64,000 nt of DNA from F23-D06 sp045130275 (GTDB taxonomy: Bacteria; Bacteroidota; Bacteroidia; Bacteroidales; WCHB1-69), in NCBI GenBank assembly GCA_045130275.1, contig JBGUPL010000121.1, positions 1 through 64,000 of the forward strand, given 5' to 3'. The number at the start of each line of letters is the position of its first letter. Positions within the stretch are counted from its first letter, which is position 1. This document shows positions 24,009-34,121 of the stretch, in pieces. Both the position numbers and the translations under genes were made by a program. The notes below the pieces were generated by a model. The model was not told the origin of the DNA. It was given only the letters and a program-made list of their open reading frames with translations, and searched no databases.

Positions 24009-26795
24009 ATGCTTAAACTTATTTTCAGCCCCTATTACGACGGAAACTGCTATGCGGGGAATCCCGATAATAATCAATGCCTGCTCGGTGTCAAATATGT
24101 CGGGCCGCTCGGTTTGTTGAACGAACTGGAGCTGCGTGCTGGATTGAGCCGCGGGGAGAACTCCTCCATTCAGCGCTCTGTCGCCTACTGTAACGCCATC
24201 CGTGAAGTTCTGGAGAAAAAACCGTCCACTGTGCCATTCTTCCAACAATCGTTCGAGAACGACCCGCTGGGCGTCGCCCAGCAGCTGCTCAGCTGGCGCG
24301 ATGCCCTGTGTATGGCGGGGTGGGACAAGAACACCTCGATTTCTGGCCTTTCCCAAGATGGTGAAAAACGTCTAAAGGATTTGCAGACGGTTGAAGATCA
24401 TTTTGACAGTATCGGCATTGGCGAACGGTGGCACCAATTGTTGGCCGAAGCCCAAAAACGCAACATTCTTCCGGCAGATATATCCATCGAGGTGAATATG
24501 AAACAGGAATACTTGCCTCCCGTTATCCGTAAGGTGCTGGAAGAGATCAAAAAGAAAGGCAGAAATGTGGGCGAACCAAACGATGTTGCAATAGTTGATA
24601 AGCAATCCCTCAGTGACTATGCCGACAAGTTCATCCTTTACCAGTTCCCCGAGCAGAACGACGCCTACCAGTGGGCGGCCACACAGACGGAATACACTCC
24701 CGACGTTTTCATCAATGAGGACAACTTCACCTTCAATCAGGTGCTGAAGTCGGTGGGCAAACCGCTGGTGGATGCCTCGGTGGAGGGTGCCACAGACTTG
24801 TCGCAGCTGCTCAAGCTGGGTGTCGCGCTTTTCCGCGCCCCCGTCAACTATGGCAAGCTGATGGACTACCTCTCCATTTTCAAACACCCCATCGATCGGG
24901 AAATCCGTAGCCAATTGCGTCGCCATCTTCAACATGTGGGCGGGTTCGGCGACTTGATTGAAAAAGATGGTACTGTAGTCAAAATAGATGACATTGTCCA
25001 ACCTAATCAGGACTTTTGGGGAATGTGGGAAAATTGCCAAAACGGGCAAGTCGCGGTCAAAAAGGTGAAAGGTTTCTGCGAAAATCTTTCGGATTGGACG
25101 GAAACTGCACTCAAGAATGCGGCCGCCGAACGGACTATGTCACCGATGACCGGCACGCAATTATATGCGCAAATACTTCTGCTTCAGGAACAAATCCAAA
25201 CCTTGCTCGCCTTTTTGGAGAACAGAGAAGGAATTGTCGCCAATGACGAACTGGATAAAGTCACCTCCACCATCTGCCAGGGAGGAACGGTGAGTACCGA
25301 CTTCGCTCGTCTCTGCTCCTGCGACATGCTGAAGGACCTCAAGGGATTGGCCGTGGGCGGGAAGACCGTGATGTGGATGGACTGCGTGCGCAAGCCGCGC
25401 CCGCGATACGAGTACGCCTTCCTGAATCCCGCTGACATAAGAACCCTCCAAGCGGTTGGGCTGTTGATTCCCGATGCTTCCTTGGAGATGCAGGCTTCTG
25501 ACTTCGCCGAAAGGTTTGCCGTGAGCTGCGCTGAAAAAATCATCGCGCTGATGCCCCAGCGCAAGGACGGCGGGCGCACCGAGGAGAATCTGATCATCAC
25601 CGAACTGCGGGCTCTTAACAAGATTGCAATCGGTAAACAGGGAGTCCCCAACGGTATTGCCATAACAACCACACCCGCCGACACGCAGAAAGTGGAACAT
25701 AAGGTTGACCCAGCGTTGTTGGCCAATATTGACAAGCCAACCCCCAAAACGGCATCATACAGTAGTGCCGGCAAGTTTATGCCCAAGCCGGTGGGCTACC
25801 AACGCGACTACGAGAGCTTTTCGAGCTTGAATGAACTCATCAACCAACCTTTTGACTATGTGTTGGATTATATTTTCAACATGAAGGATGAAGACAGTGG
25901 CAATTTGTCCACCGTGGAAGGCAATGTGGCTCACTGGGTCATTAACCAGATGGTGGAAGATTGTAAAAAGCCAAGTGGGGAAGTGGACACCCAAAAGTTC
26001 TTGGATTATTGCAATGACAGCACGGACCTTGAAGAACGGACCGATAAAGCCATCTTTGACGTGGGCGCCCAACTGTTACAGCCGGAGAACGAGATGGAGT
26101 GCGCCATCTTTAAACGGATTTTCATCGAGAACAGCATGCCAAAATTGGCGAAAATTATCGAAAACAACGATTTGAAGGTGGTGGGAAGTGAAGTTGAGTA
26201 CACCAGTGTGTTGACAGACAACAACACGCCTCCTACGGACATTTTCAAGTACTATGCTAAAATCGACTTTCTCCTGAAAAGAAAAAACAAAGAGGGCAAA
26301 GAATACGAGTATTTGATCTTCGATTTCAAATGGACGGGCAGTCCCAACAAAAGAGTGGATGAGTTGAAAGAGTGCAAGGAATTGCAATTGGCTTTGTATC
26401 AAGAAATTGCAGAGATGAATGGAAATTCGCCAGTGGCAGTGCGTGGCTATTATCTGCTGAAACAAGCGCAGCTGCTGACTGTTGACGATGACTTCAAATC
26501 GACAGAAGCAATTGTGGTCGTGCCTCGAAAAACCACATCTGAGATCTTTGAACAAGCCGTGAATTCCTATCGCGAACGCATTCAAAACCTCAAGGATGGA
26601 TATATAGAGGAAGGAGAGGAAATGAAAGGGTCTGATTTCGAAAATACAGAGTTTGTTGGAAAGTATATAATCAATCCTGGTAATTACTACCTTAATAACA
26701 AGTTGAAGAAAAACAGCAGAGGGCCTGGAATGGCGGCAACAGCAAAAGAATCAACCTACGGCAAGAATACTGTATTAAAAGGCAAAATCAAGTAA
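24009..26795 (+). CDS. AddB-like protein: degenerate helicase with PD-(D/E)XK nuclease domain
   Basis: This 928-residue protein has no Walker A motif at its N-terminus, as expected for an inactivated superfamily I helicase of the AddB type. The C-terminal ~230 residues are a RecB-family nuclease: GNVAHWVIN (motif I histidine), YAKIDFLL (Asp753), LIFDFKWT (Asp772 and Lys774), then LQLALYQ (the Q-xxx-Y motif). The segment that in FeS-containing relatives reads CPF is QPF here (INQPFDYVL), and no cysteine cluster follows the nuclease core, so it probably lacks the iron-sulfur staple. It should work with the helicase 3 bases downstream in double-strand-break end processing or in degradation of foreign DNA. 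Confidence 0.82.
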   Translation: MLKLIFSPYYDGNCYAGNPDNNQCLLGVKYVGPLGLLNELELRAGLSRGENSSIQRSVAYCNAIREVLEKKPSTVPFFQQSFENDPLGVAQQLLSWRDALCMAGWDKNTSISGLSQDGEKRLKDLQTVEDHFDSIGIGERWHQLLAEAQKRNILPADISIEVNMKQEYLPPVIRKVLEEIKKKGRNVGEPNDVAIVDKQSLSDYADKFILYQFPEQNDAYQWAATQTEYTPDVFINEDNFTFNQVLKSVGKPLVDASVEGATDLSQLLKLGVALFRAPVNYGKLMDYLSIFKHPIDREIRSQLRRHLQHVGGFGDLIEKDGTVVKIDDIVQPNQDFWGMWENCQNGQVAVKKVKGFCENLSDWTETALKNAAAERTMSPMTGTQLYAQILLLQEQIQTLLAFLENREGIVANDELDKVTSTICQGGTVSTDFARLCSCDMLKDLKGLAVGGKTVMWMDCVRKPRPRYEYAFLNPADIRTLQAVGLLIPDASLEMQASDFAERFAVSCAEKIIALMPQRKDGGRTEENLIITELRALNKIAIGKQGVPNGIAITTTPADTQKVEHKVDPALLANIDKPTPKTASYSSAGKFMPKPVGYQRDYESFSSLNELINQPFDYVLDYIFNMKDEDSGNLSTVEGNVAHWVINQMVEDCKKPSGEVDTQKFLDYCNDSTDLEERTDKAIFDVGAQLLQPENEMECAIFKRIFIENSMPKLAKIIENNDLKVVGSEVEYTSVLTDNNTPPTDIFKYYAKIDFLLKRKNKEGKEYEYLIFDFKWTGSPNKRVDELKECKELQLALYQEIAEMNGNSPVAVRGYYLLKQAQLLTVDDDFKSTEAIVVVPRKTTSEIFEQAVNSYRERIQNLKDGYIEEGEEMKGSDFENTEFVGKYIINPGNYYLNNKLKKNSRGPGMAATAKESTYGKNTVLKGKIK

Positions 26796-26798
26796 ATT

Positions 26799-29700
26799 AT
26801 GAAAAACGTTCACTATATCAATGCCGGTGCGGGTGCCGGAAAGACTTACAAGTTGGTGACCATCCTGAAAGATATTCTGACTGACAAGGAAAATCCTTGC
26901 GCTCCTTCTGAAATCATCCTGACCACATACACCAAGGCTGCTGCCAAGGAGTTCCGCGAGAAGACGTTCAAGCGGTTGCTGGAAGCCCCTGCCGCCCTCG
27001 ATGTGGCCAAAATCCTCGACACCGCCACCATCGGCACAGTGCATTCCGTGGCGCAGCAGTATATCCAGCGTTACTGGACGCTGCTCGGCTATTCCGGACA
27101 GTTCAACGTGATGGCCGATGTGGACAAAAAACGTTACATTAACCAATCGCTCAAAAAAGCGGTAACTCATGACGATTTGAACTCCTTTTACGAGTTTACA
27201 AGGGATTTCAACCTGACACACTATGATGCTGCGAAAGACCGAAACATCGTCGATTACGACTTTTGGAAAGAATATGTGCTGGAAATCGTTTCCAAAATGC
27301 GGGCATATAATATCAACCCATCGCAATTAACGAATTTCGCACAGCAGTCGTGCGATGTGGTGGATAGACTTTTTGTTCATGATTTCAATCTGACCACATT
27401 TCAAAGTTTGGTAAAAGATTACGTGGATTTTCTGGATAATCTAATAAAAACTGGCAAAGGAAAAACAAAAACAGCTGCTGAAGATAAGAAAAAGCAGTAC
27501 GATGGTTTTTGTGCTAGCACATCGTTCTCCAATGATGTTTTTGCTACTTTTGTTAATTCAGAATCAAAATTCTATAAATATCAAAGTGGTATTAATGATT
27601 TCCAAATAAAAAGTGGAGATGATTCAAAAAAGTACATCCAGAAGTGTCTTGTGCTTAATACTACCAATGGTACAAAAGTGAAAGACTGCATCAACCGCAT
27701 CTTCACCATTGCAGGGACATGGTCGCAACAATTCGAACAGTACAAACGCGACAACAATCTGCTGGATTTCGATGACTTGGAAGCCAAGTTTCTTGAACTC
27801 CTTGATAAAAAAGAAGTTCAGGATGACATCCGAAGCAGTATCAAGTACCTGTTTGTGGATGAATTTCAAGATTCGAATCCCATCCAACTGGAGATTTTCA
27901 AAAAACTGTCGGACTTGGTGCAAAAAAGCTATTGGGTAGGCGACCGGAAGCAGGCCATTTACGGTTTCCGCGGCAGCGACTCGTCGCTTACGACCGAACT
28001 GTTGAAATCGTTTCCTGACCCTCTGACGGGAAAAACTCCCGGAGTCCCCGCCGTCGGCTGTAGTTCGCAACTCATTGACATCTCGTACCGTTCCATCGAA
28101 AGTTTGGTGGAATTGGCAAATGCTGTTTTTGAGAATTCGTTCGCCACGGGTGCCTCCTCGGAGATCATTGACAATGTGCGGTTGCATGTTCATCGGGATG
28201 ATAGGGGGGAAGATGGAAAGCCACGCATAGAGCATCCCATTCAGCACTGGCATTGCAACTCTGTGGACGCTTTGGCCGACCGTGTGGCGGAAATCCTCAA
28301 CGGCAAAGTTGCCACATTCCCCGGCGTGTATGATGAGGATGACAACTGGGGTACGGCCATTGTCCCTGCCGACATCGCTGTCCTTTCCCGCACAAAAGCC
28401 GACTGCGCCAAAATTGAGGAGGCCCTGCGTAAAAAAGGCATTCCCGTTTCCTCGCCCGAAACTTCCATTTTGGACAAAGCGGAGGTGCGACTCGTTTTTG
28501 CCCTGCTGAAATATGTGGCCGGCATCAAACGCCGCTACGCGAAAGTGGAATTGACCAAATTGTTGGAAGATAAAGAAATAGGTGCTATTTTACAAGAGAT
28601 TGCAGCTGAAAGATACGACTACAATCCTTTCTTCGACGAAGAGGTCAACGACGGGAATGAAGAAGATGCCACAACTGCCGCAACAGCGGGAACGGTGGCA
28701 GGCAAATCGGCAAAAAAAGATCCGGACTCATTCTTCGCCGACCTCAACGACAAACTACAAGGTTTGCGCGGACTCAATATCAGTGCCATTGTCAAGGGGG
28801 TGATTGCCGTGATGGATGTGCGCAACGTCGTGGCTAAATGGGGCAATGCCGAGATTCGGCAGGACAATCTCGACACGCTGATCGAGCAGGCCATCGCTTA
28901 CGAACAGTCAACGGCAAATTCGGCCGAAAGCGCCACCGTCTCAGGGTTCCTTGACTATATGAAAGAAGTGGAGATCCAGTCGGAACTGGACCAAAGTGCC
29001 GAGGGCGTGAAGGTGGCCACGTATCACAAGTCCAAAGGCTTGCAGTGGAAGATCGTCATTCTGGACTCGTTGGATACTGATGAGCTGGAACTTGCATCTT
29101 TTGTGAAGAAAAACTGGTTTGGACTGAATTTGAAAGGCACATACGGCAACGCCGAACTACAGTTGATTCCTAAGTGCGGAGATGTGAACGATGAAGTTGC
29201 CAAAACTGTTTTGGCATTGTCTAAACAAAGTGCCGGCAATGACGACAACGGCTATTACGACATGCTGCACGGCAAGGTGGAAGGCGAAATCAAACGGTTG
29301 CTCTATGTGGGTGTCACCCGTGCTCGCGACTACCTCATCACCATCTCTATGCCGAGCGGTCGTCAGAACACAACCCCATCGTTGGCTTGGATTAAAAATG
29401 CCATCACAAGCTCTGCACCCGCAGTGGCTGTGCCCATAGCCCTTGATTTGCCTGCTGACCAAACTGACAAAACAAGTGTTGACCTGTGGGGAGTGCCGGC
29501 ACATCCTGCATATTATGAAATACTTACAGACATCAGCCACGCCTATTCTACAGGGGCTAAAACGGCAGTCAAACTCCCAATAGCAACTGTTGACGGCACA
29601 AATGAGCCCAAGCGCATCTCCCCCAGCAACTCGCAGGAGAAATACAATGCTTCTGCTGCGCCGGTCGATGGCTTTTCATCCCAGTATATTGCGCATAAAG

Positions 29701-30233
29701 ATATCAAAGACTCCGCCGCTTTCGGCACCTGCATCCACAATTATATGGCCGCGCACCGTTGGGATGGGACGGCAAAAATCAAAGCCAACGAGCAGGCCAA
29801 TATCGCACTGGCGCAGCAAACGGTGAAGAATCACGGCATGGATAAGGTGTTGCCCCAACCGGAATTGCTGCCCCAAGCGGCGGACACTTTGTTCTCCTAT
29901 CTGGAAAACACGTTCGGGCCGGGCGAATTGCTCCGTGAGACACCGTTCTCTTACCGCCGCGACAACGGTCAGTTGGTGCAGGGCGAAATCGACTTGATCT
30001 GGAAAACAGAGAAAGGGTGTGTTTTGTTGGACTACAAGAATTTCCCTGCTCCAGCTTCATATGGCAAAAACATCGTACTTGATGCAAACAACGAATTCTA
30101 TGTAGGCAAGTACTTCCCGCAGTTGGGCGACTACCGCGCCGCCCTCACCGCCGCCGGCCAGAAAGTGCTGCGGGTATTTGTGTTCTATGCGGTGTTAGGG
30201 TGTTTGGTTGAGGTGTTTTTTCAGGGGTATTAG
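26799..30233 (+). CDS. AddA/RecB-like UvrD-family helicase with C-terminal nuclease domain
   Basis: This 1,144-residue SF1A helicase has Walker A AGAGAGKT (residues 9-16), motif II FVDEFQDSNP (Asp354, Glu355), motif III DRKQAIYGFRG, motif V-like KSKGLQWKIV and motif VI LLYVGVTRARDYL. The C-terminal ~200 residues form a RecB-type nuclease: GTCIHNYM, then GEIDLIWKTEKG, LLDYKNF and a closing Q-GDYRAAL helix. Together with the preceding protein it would make a dual-nuclease AddAB complex that unwinds and cuts DNA ends. The 3-base gap shows one transcript. It may simply be the housekeeping AddAB of this lineage. Confidence 0.88.
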   Translation: MKNVHYINAGAGAGKTYKLVTILKDILTDKENPCAPSEIILTTYTKAAAKEFREKTFKRLLEAPAALDVAKILDTATIGTVHSVAQQYIQRYWTLLGYSGQFNVMADVDKKRYINQSLKKAVTHDDLNSFYEFTRDFNLTHYDAAKDRNIVDYDFWKEYVLEIVSKMRAYNINPSQLTNFAQQSCDVVDRLFVHDFNLTTFQSLVKDYVDFLDNLIKTGKGKTKTAAEDKKKQYDGFCASTSFSNDVFATFVNSESKFYKYQSGINDFQIKSGDDSKKYIQKCLVLNTTNGTKVKDCINRIFTIAGTWSQQFEQYKRDNNLLDFDDLEAKFLELLDKKEVQDDIRSSIKYLFVDEFQDSNPIQLEIFKKLSDLVQKSYWVGDRKQAIYGFRGSDSSLTTELLKSFPDPLTGKTPGVPAVGCSSQLIDISYRSIESLVELANAVFENSFATGASSEIIDNVRLHVHRDDRGEDGKPRIEHPIQHWHCNSVDALADRVAEILNGKVATFPGVYDEDDNWGTAIVPADIAVLSRTKADCAKIEEALRKKGIPVSSPETSILDKAEVRLVFALLKYVAGIKRRYAKVELTKLLEDKEIGAILQEIAAERYDYNPFFDEEVNDGNEEDATTAATAGTVAGKSAKKDPDSFFADLNDKLQGLRGLNISAIVKGVIAVMDVRNVVAKWGNAEIRQDNLDTLIEQAIAYEQSTANSAESATVSGFLDYMKEVEIQSELDQSAEGVKVATYHKSKGLQWKIVILDSLDTDELELASFVKKNWFGLNLKGTYGNAELQLIPKCGDVNDEVAKTVLALSKQSAGNDDNGYYDMLHGKVEGEIKRLLYVGVTRARDYLITISMPSGRQNTTPSLAWIKNAITSSAPAVAVPIALDLPADQTDKTSVDLWGVPAHPAYYEILTDISHAYSTGAKTAVKLPIATVDGTNEPKRISPSNSQEKYNASAAPVDGFSSQYIAHKDIKDSAAFGTCIHNYMAAHRWDGTAKIKANEQANIALAQQTVKNHGMDKVLPQPELLPQAADTLFSYLENTFGPGELLRETPFSYRRDNGQLVQGEIDLIWKTEKGCVLLDYKNFPAPASYGKNIVLDANNEFYVGKYFPQLGDYRAALTAAGQKVLRVFVFYAVLGCLVEVFFQGY

Positions 30234-30267
30234 AAATGCAGTTTTTGACCTCTAATTTCCTTTTTCA

Positions 30268-30294
30268 TTGTATCAAAAAAAATTGCATCTTTGC
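30268..30294 (+). promoter_or_regulatory. Promoter of the pyrophosphatase gene
   Basis: CATCTTTGC at 30286-30294 with an upstream TTG at 30268-30270 approximates the Bacteroidota promoter, 60 bases before the ATG. Confidence 0.45.
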
Positions 30295-30353
30295 AGTTTG
30301 ATTATTTTTGATTAGAAACATCTAACTAAATTATTCATAAAACCCAAAAAAGT

Positions 30354-32588
30354 ATGGAAAATCTTGTAAAGTATGTATGGATTGTGTTTTGCGCATCCAT
30401 TGTCGCGTTGGGTTTCGCGTTCTTCTTCTACCGCAGAATGCTGAAGGAAGATGAAGGCACTCCGACTATGCGCGAAATCGCCTCGCACGTCCGCAAGGGC
30501 GCCATGGCTTACTTGAAACAGCAGTACAAGGTGGTGACCATTGTGTTCATCGTTTTGGCCGTGCTGTTTTTCATCATGTCCATCTTCCATCTGCAGAACG
30601 GATGGGTGTGGTTCGCCTTCCTGACCGGCGGTTTCTTCTCCGGTTTGGCCGGCTTCCTGGGCATGAAGACCGCCACCTACGCCTCTGCACGTACCGCTAA
30701 CGGCGCCCGCCAGACCCTCAACAAGGGCTTGCAGGTGGCTTTCCGCAGCGGTGCCGTCATGGGTCTCACCGTCGTCGGTCTGGCTCTGCTCGACGTGTCT
30801 GTGTGGTTCCTCATCCTCAACTACTTCATTCCGGAAACCAACCATCTGGTGATCATCACCACCACGATGCTGACCTTCGGTATGGGTGCTTCCACGCAGG
30901 CCTTGTTCGCTCGTGTGGGCGGTGGTATCTACACCAAAGCCGCTGACGTGGGCGCTGACCTGGTCGGCAAGACCGAGTACAACATCCCCGAGGACGACCC
31001 GCGCAACCCCGCCACCATCGCCGACAATGTGGGCGACAATGTGGGTGACGTGGCCGGTATGGGTGCCGACCTCTATGAGTCCTACGCCGGCTCCATCCTT
31101 TCCACGATGGCTCTTGGTGCTGCCGCTTTCGCCACCCTCGGCGCTGAGCTGCAGATGCGCTCCATCCTCGCTCCTATGATGATCGCCGCCGTGGGCGTGG
31201 TCCTCTCCGTGATCGGTATCTTCTTGGTCCGCACCAAGGAAGACGCTTCCATGACTGAGCTGTTGAAGGCTTTGAGCCGCGGTACCAACACCGCCGCTGT
31301 GCTGATCGCCATTGCCACTTTCGGCATTATGTACGTGCTGTTCAAAGACGCTACCGAAATCGTGTGGTGGCAGGTCTCCCTCTCTGTGGTCGTGGGTCTG
31401 CTCGCCGGCGTGATCATCGGCAAGTCAACGGAATACTACACCTCCCAATCCTACAAGCCGACCCAAAAGGTGGCCGAGTCCTCACAGACGGGTCCCGCTA
31501 CCGTGATCATCTCCGGTATCGGTTTGGGTATGATTTCCACCGTGATTCCGGTGCTCACCATCGGTGTCGCGATTATTCTCGCGTATCTCTGCGCCAACGG
31601 CTTCCAGATTGCCTTCACGCCCGCGAACCTCTCGCTGGGTCTGTACGGTATCGGTATCGCTGCCGTGGGTATGCTCTCCACACTGGGTATCACCTTGGCT
31701 ACCGACGCTTACGGTCCTATCGCCGACAACGCCGGTGGTAACGCCGAAATGAGCGGTTTGGAACCCGAAGTCCGTAAGCGCACAGACGCTCTCGACGCAC
31801 TGGGCAACACCACCGCCGCTACCGGTAAAGGTTTCGCCATCGGTTCTGCCGCCCTGACCGCCCTCGCCCTGCTCGCTTCCTACGTGGAAGAGATCAAGAT
31901 GGCTCTCGTGCGTATCGCCGAAGGTGCTAGCGATGGCCTTGCTGTTGTGGCCGATGGTATTGAGAAGACTGCTGAGGAACTGGCCGCTGCCAACCTCATC
32001 GACTTCATGACCTGGTACAACGTCTCCCTGATGAACCCGAAAGTGCTCGTGGGTGTCTTCATCGGCTCCATGATGGCCTTCCTGTTCTGCGGTCTCACGA
32101 TGAACGCCGTGGGTCGCGCCGCCCAGAAGATGGTGGAAGAGGTTCGTCGCCAGTTCCGCGAAATCAAGGGCATCCTCACCGGTGAGGGTACTCCGGATTA
32201 CGCACGTTGCGTGGCTATCTCCACCAAGGGTGCTCAAAGAGAAATGCTGCTGCCGTCTATCCTTGCTATTTTGGCTCCCATCCTTACGGGTGTGATCCTC
32301 GGCGTGGCTGGCGTGCTAGGTCTGCTGGTTGGCGGTCTCGGTGCCGGTTTCGTGTTGGCTATCTTCATGGCCAATGCCGGTGGTGCTTGGGACAATGCCA
32401 AGAAGTATGTCGAGGAAGGCAACTTCGGCGGCAAAGGCTCTGACAACCACAAAGCTACGGTCGTGGGCGATACCGTGGGTGATCCTTTCAAGGACACTTC
32501 CGGTCCTTCCCTGAACATCCTCATCAAATTGATGAGCATGGTGAGCATTGTGATGGCCGGCCTGACGGTTGCCATTCACCTGCTGTAA
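30354..32588 (+). CDS. hppA: K+-dependent membrane-bound ion-translocating pyrophosphatase
   Basis: This 744-residue polytopic inner-membrane enzyme couples pyrophosphate hydrolysis to Na+ and/or H+ export. The substrate site is seen in DVGADLVGKTEYNIPEDDP, then NPATIADNVGDNVGDVAGMG, and the C-terminal DNAKKYVEEG and DTVGDPFKDTSGP. In the potassium-determining motif GNTTAATGKGFAIGS, residue 488 is Ala and residue 491 is Gly; K+-independent enzymes have Lys and Thr there, so this one should need K+. K+-dependent members include Na+ pumps; motifs alone do not settle the ion. It is monocistronic, with its own promoter and a strong terminator. It lets an anaerobe recover energy from biosynthetic pyrophosphate. 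Confidence 0.95.
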   Translation: MENLVKYVWIVFCASIVALGFAFFFYRRMLKEDEGTPTMREIASHVRKGAMAYLKQQYKVVTIVFIVLAVLFFIMSIFHLQNGWVWFAFLTGGFFSGLAGFLGMKTATYASARTANGARQTLNKGLQVAFRSGAVMGLTVVGLALLDVSVWFLILNYFIPETNHLVIITTTMLTFGMGASTQALFARVGGGIYTKAADVGADLVGKTEYNIPEDDPRNPATIADNVGDNVGDVAGMGADLYESYAGSILSTMALGAAAFATLGAELQMRSILAPMMIAAVGVVLSVIGIFLVRTKEDASMTELLKALSRGTNTAAVLIAIATFGIMYVLFKDATEIVWWQVSLSVVVGLLAGVIIGKSTEYYTSQSYKPTQKVAESSQTGPATVIISGIGLGMISTVIPVLTIGVAIILAYLCANGFQIAFTPANLSLGLYGIGIAAVGMLSTLGITLATDAYGPIADNAGGNAEMSGLEPEVRKRTDALDALGNTTAATGKGFAIGSAALTALALLASYVEEIKMALVRIAEGASDGLAVVADGIEKTAEELAAANLIDFMTWYNVSLMNPKVLVGVFIGSMMAFLFCGLTMNAVGRAAQKMVEEVRRQFREIKGILTGEGTPDYARCVAISTKGAQREMLLPSILAILAPILTGVILGVAGVLGLLVGGLGAGFVLAIFMANAGGAWDNAKKYVEEGNFGGKGSDNHKATVVGDTVGDPFKDTSGPSLNILIKLMSMVSIVMAGLTVAIHLL

Positions 32589-32663
32589 TATTCAGGAACA
32601 GTGATCAATGATCTGTCGCTGTTGGCGACGGGTCTGTGATAAATTGGTCATTGAACATAAAAT

Positions 32664-32695
32664 AAAACGGGGCATTCACAAATGCCCCGTTTTTG
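32664..32695. terminator. Bidirectional terminator between converging genes
   Basis: A perfect 13-bp stem (32664-32676 with 32681-32693, loop CACA) has an A-tract on the left and a T-tract on the right. It would end both the pyrophosphatase transcript and the reverse-strand transcript that starts further right. Confidence 0.9.
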
Positions 32696-32711
32696 TTTGG
32701 TTAGTGTATAA

Positions 32712-34121
32712 TCACAAGGTTCCCTGTTTCAACTTTTCCACATACTCGTCAACCATCTGCATCATTTCCGGAATCCGGATGCGTTGCGGACAGTGGGTGA
32801 CGCACTCGCCGCAGTGAGTGCAGTGGTCGGCCTGGCGCAGCTTCGGCACGCTGCGGTCGTAACCGATGAGGAAAGCCCTCCGCATCTGCTTGTAGTCGCT
32901 TTCGTCTTGCGACGTGGCTAAATTGCCCTCCTTGATGCACTTGTTGTAATGCGAGAAGATGCCGGGGATGTCCAATCCGAATGGGCAAGGCATGCAGTAC
33001 TGGCAGGCGGTGCAAGGGATGTTTTTCAGGTCGTAGATTTCTTCGGCGATTCCTTCGAGGAAGTTGAGCTCTTCCTCGGTAAGCGGCTTGAGTGGGCAGT
33101 GGGTGGCGAGGTTGTCGTCCAGATGATCCATATAGGTCATGCCGCTGAGGGAGGTGAGCACGTCGGGGTAGGTGCCGCAGAATCGGAACGCCCACGAAGC
33201 CACGCTGCGTTCTGGCTCGCGCTCCTTCATCTCCTCGACGATGTAGTCGGGCACGTTGGCGAGGCGGCCGCCCAGCAACGGTTCCATGATGACGGCCGGT
33301 ATATTCCTCTTGGCCAGTTCGTTGTAGAGATATTCGGCCTCTGTGTTCGCCTCGTTGATCTCGTTGGCGAAGTGCCAGTCGAGGTAGTTCATCTCGATCT
33401 GCACGAAATCCCACTTGTACTCATCGTGGCGCGACAGCAGGTAGTCGAACACCTTGACATCGCCGTGGTAAGAGAATCCGAGGTTGCGGATAACTCCTTC
33501 CTCTCGTTTCTCCAGCAGGAAGTCGAGGATACCGTTGTCGTAGTAACGTTTGCGGAGCATTTCCATACCGTCTTCGCCTCCGCCTACGCTGTGCAAGAGC
33601 AGATAGTCGATATAGTCGGTCTGCAATTCCTTGAGGGAGTTTTTGAACATCTTGATGGACTCTTCGCGCGGCCAGGTGCTGGGCGCGAAGTTCGACATCT
33701 TGGTGGCGAGATAGTAACTGTCGCGTTTGTGCCGTGACAGCGCGATGCCGGTGGCATGCTCGCTGCGCCCCTGGCAATAGACGGGGGCGGTGTCGAAATA
33801 GTTGACACCGTATTCGATGGCCTTGTCCACCATTTTGTTGACCATTTCCTGGTCGATGGGGGCCTGTGTCTCGCGACCGGACGCGCCTTTCGGGGCATCG
33901 TTCTCGATGACGGGCAGACGCATCATGCCGAAACCCAACAACGACACTTTGTCGCCGGTCTTCGGGTTCGTGCGGTAGGTCATCTGGCCCTTCTGGGGCT
34001 TCAGGGTGCCTTTAGGGTTGAGGTCGCCGACCTTGTTCTGGCAACCGACCATCGTCGCAGCCGTCGCGACCGTACCGGCGCCTAATATCTTGAGGAAATC
34101 TCTTCGGGATAGGTCTTTCAT
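32712..34121 (-). CDS. Tat-exported aldo/keto reductase with C-terminal 4Fe-4S domain
   Basis: A 469-residue protein with a twin-arginine signal (SRRDFLK, residues 5-11) followed by a hydrophobic stretch and a lipobox-like VGC at 27, so export and perhaps lipidation are likely. The barrel carries the AKR catalytic features NYFDTAPVY (Asp, Tyr), ATKM (Lys) and LLLHS (His). The last ~120 residues hold cysteine motifs CTACQYCMPCP and CTHCGECVTHCP, consistent with two clusters. The substrate is unknown. It is the last gene of a reverse-strand group with a polyferredoxin upstream, which suggests electrons move between the two. The leader contains AT-rich direct repeats. Confidence 0.87.
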   Translation of the reverse strand: MKDLSRRDFLKILGAGTVATAATMVGCQNKVGDLNPKGTLKPQKGQMTYRTNPKTGDKVSLLGFGMMRLPVIENDAPKGASGRETQAPIDQEMVNKMVDKAIEYGVNYFDTAPVYCQGRSEHATGIALSRHKRDSYYLATKMSNFAPSTWPREESIKMFKNSLKELQTDYIDYLLLHSVGGGEDGMEMLRKRYYDNGILDFLLEKREEGVIRNLGFSYHGDVKVFDYLLSRHDEYKWDFVQIEMNYLDWHFANEINEANTEAEYLYNELAKRNIPAVIMEPLLGGRLANVPDYIVEEMKEREPERSVASWAFRFCGTYPDVLTSLSGMTYMDHLDDNLATHCPLKPLTEEELNFLEGIAEEIYDLKNIPCTACQYCMPCPFGLDIPGIFSHYNKCIKEGNLATSQDESDYKQMRRAFLIGYDRSVPKLRQADHCTHCGECVTHCPQRIRIPEMMQMVDEYVEKLKQGTL

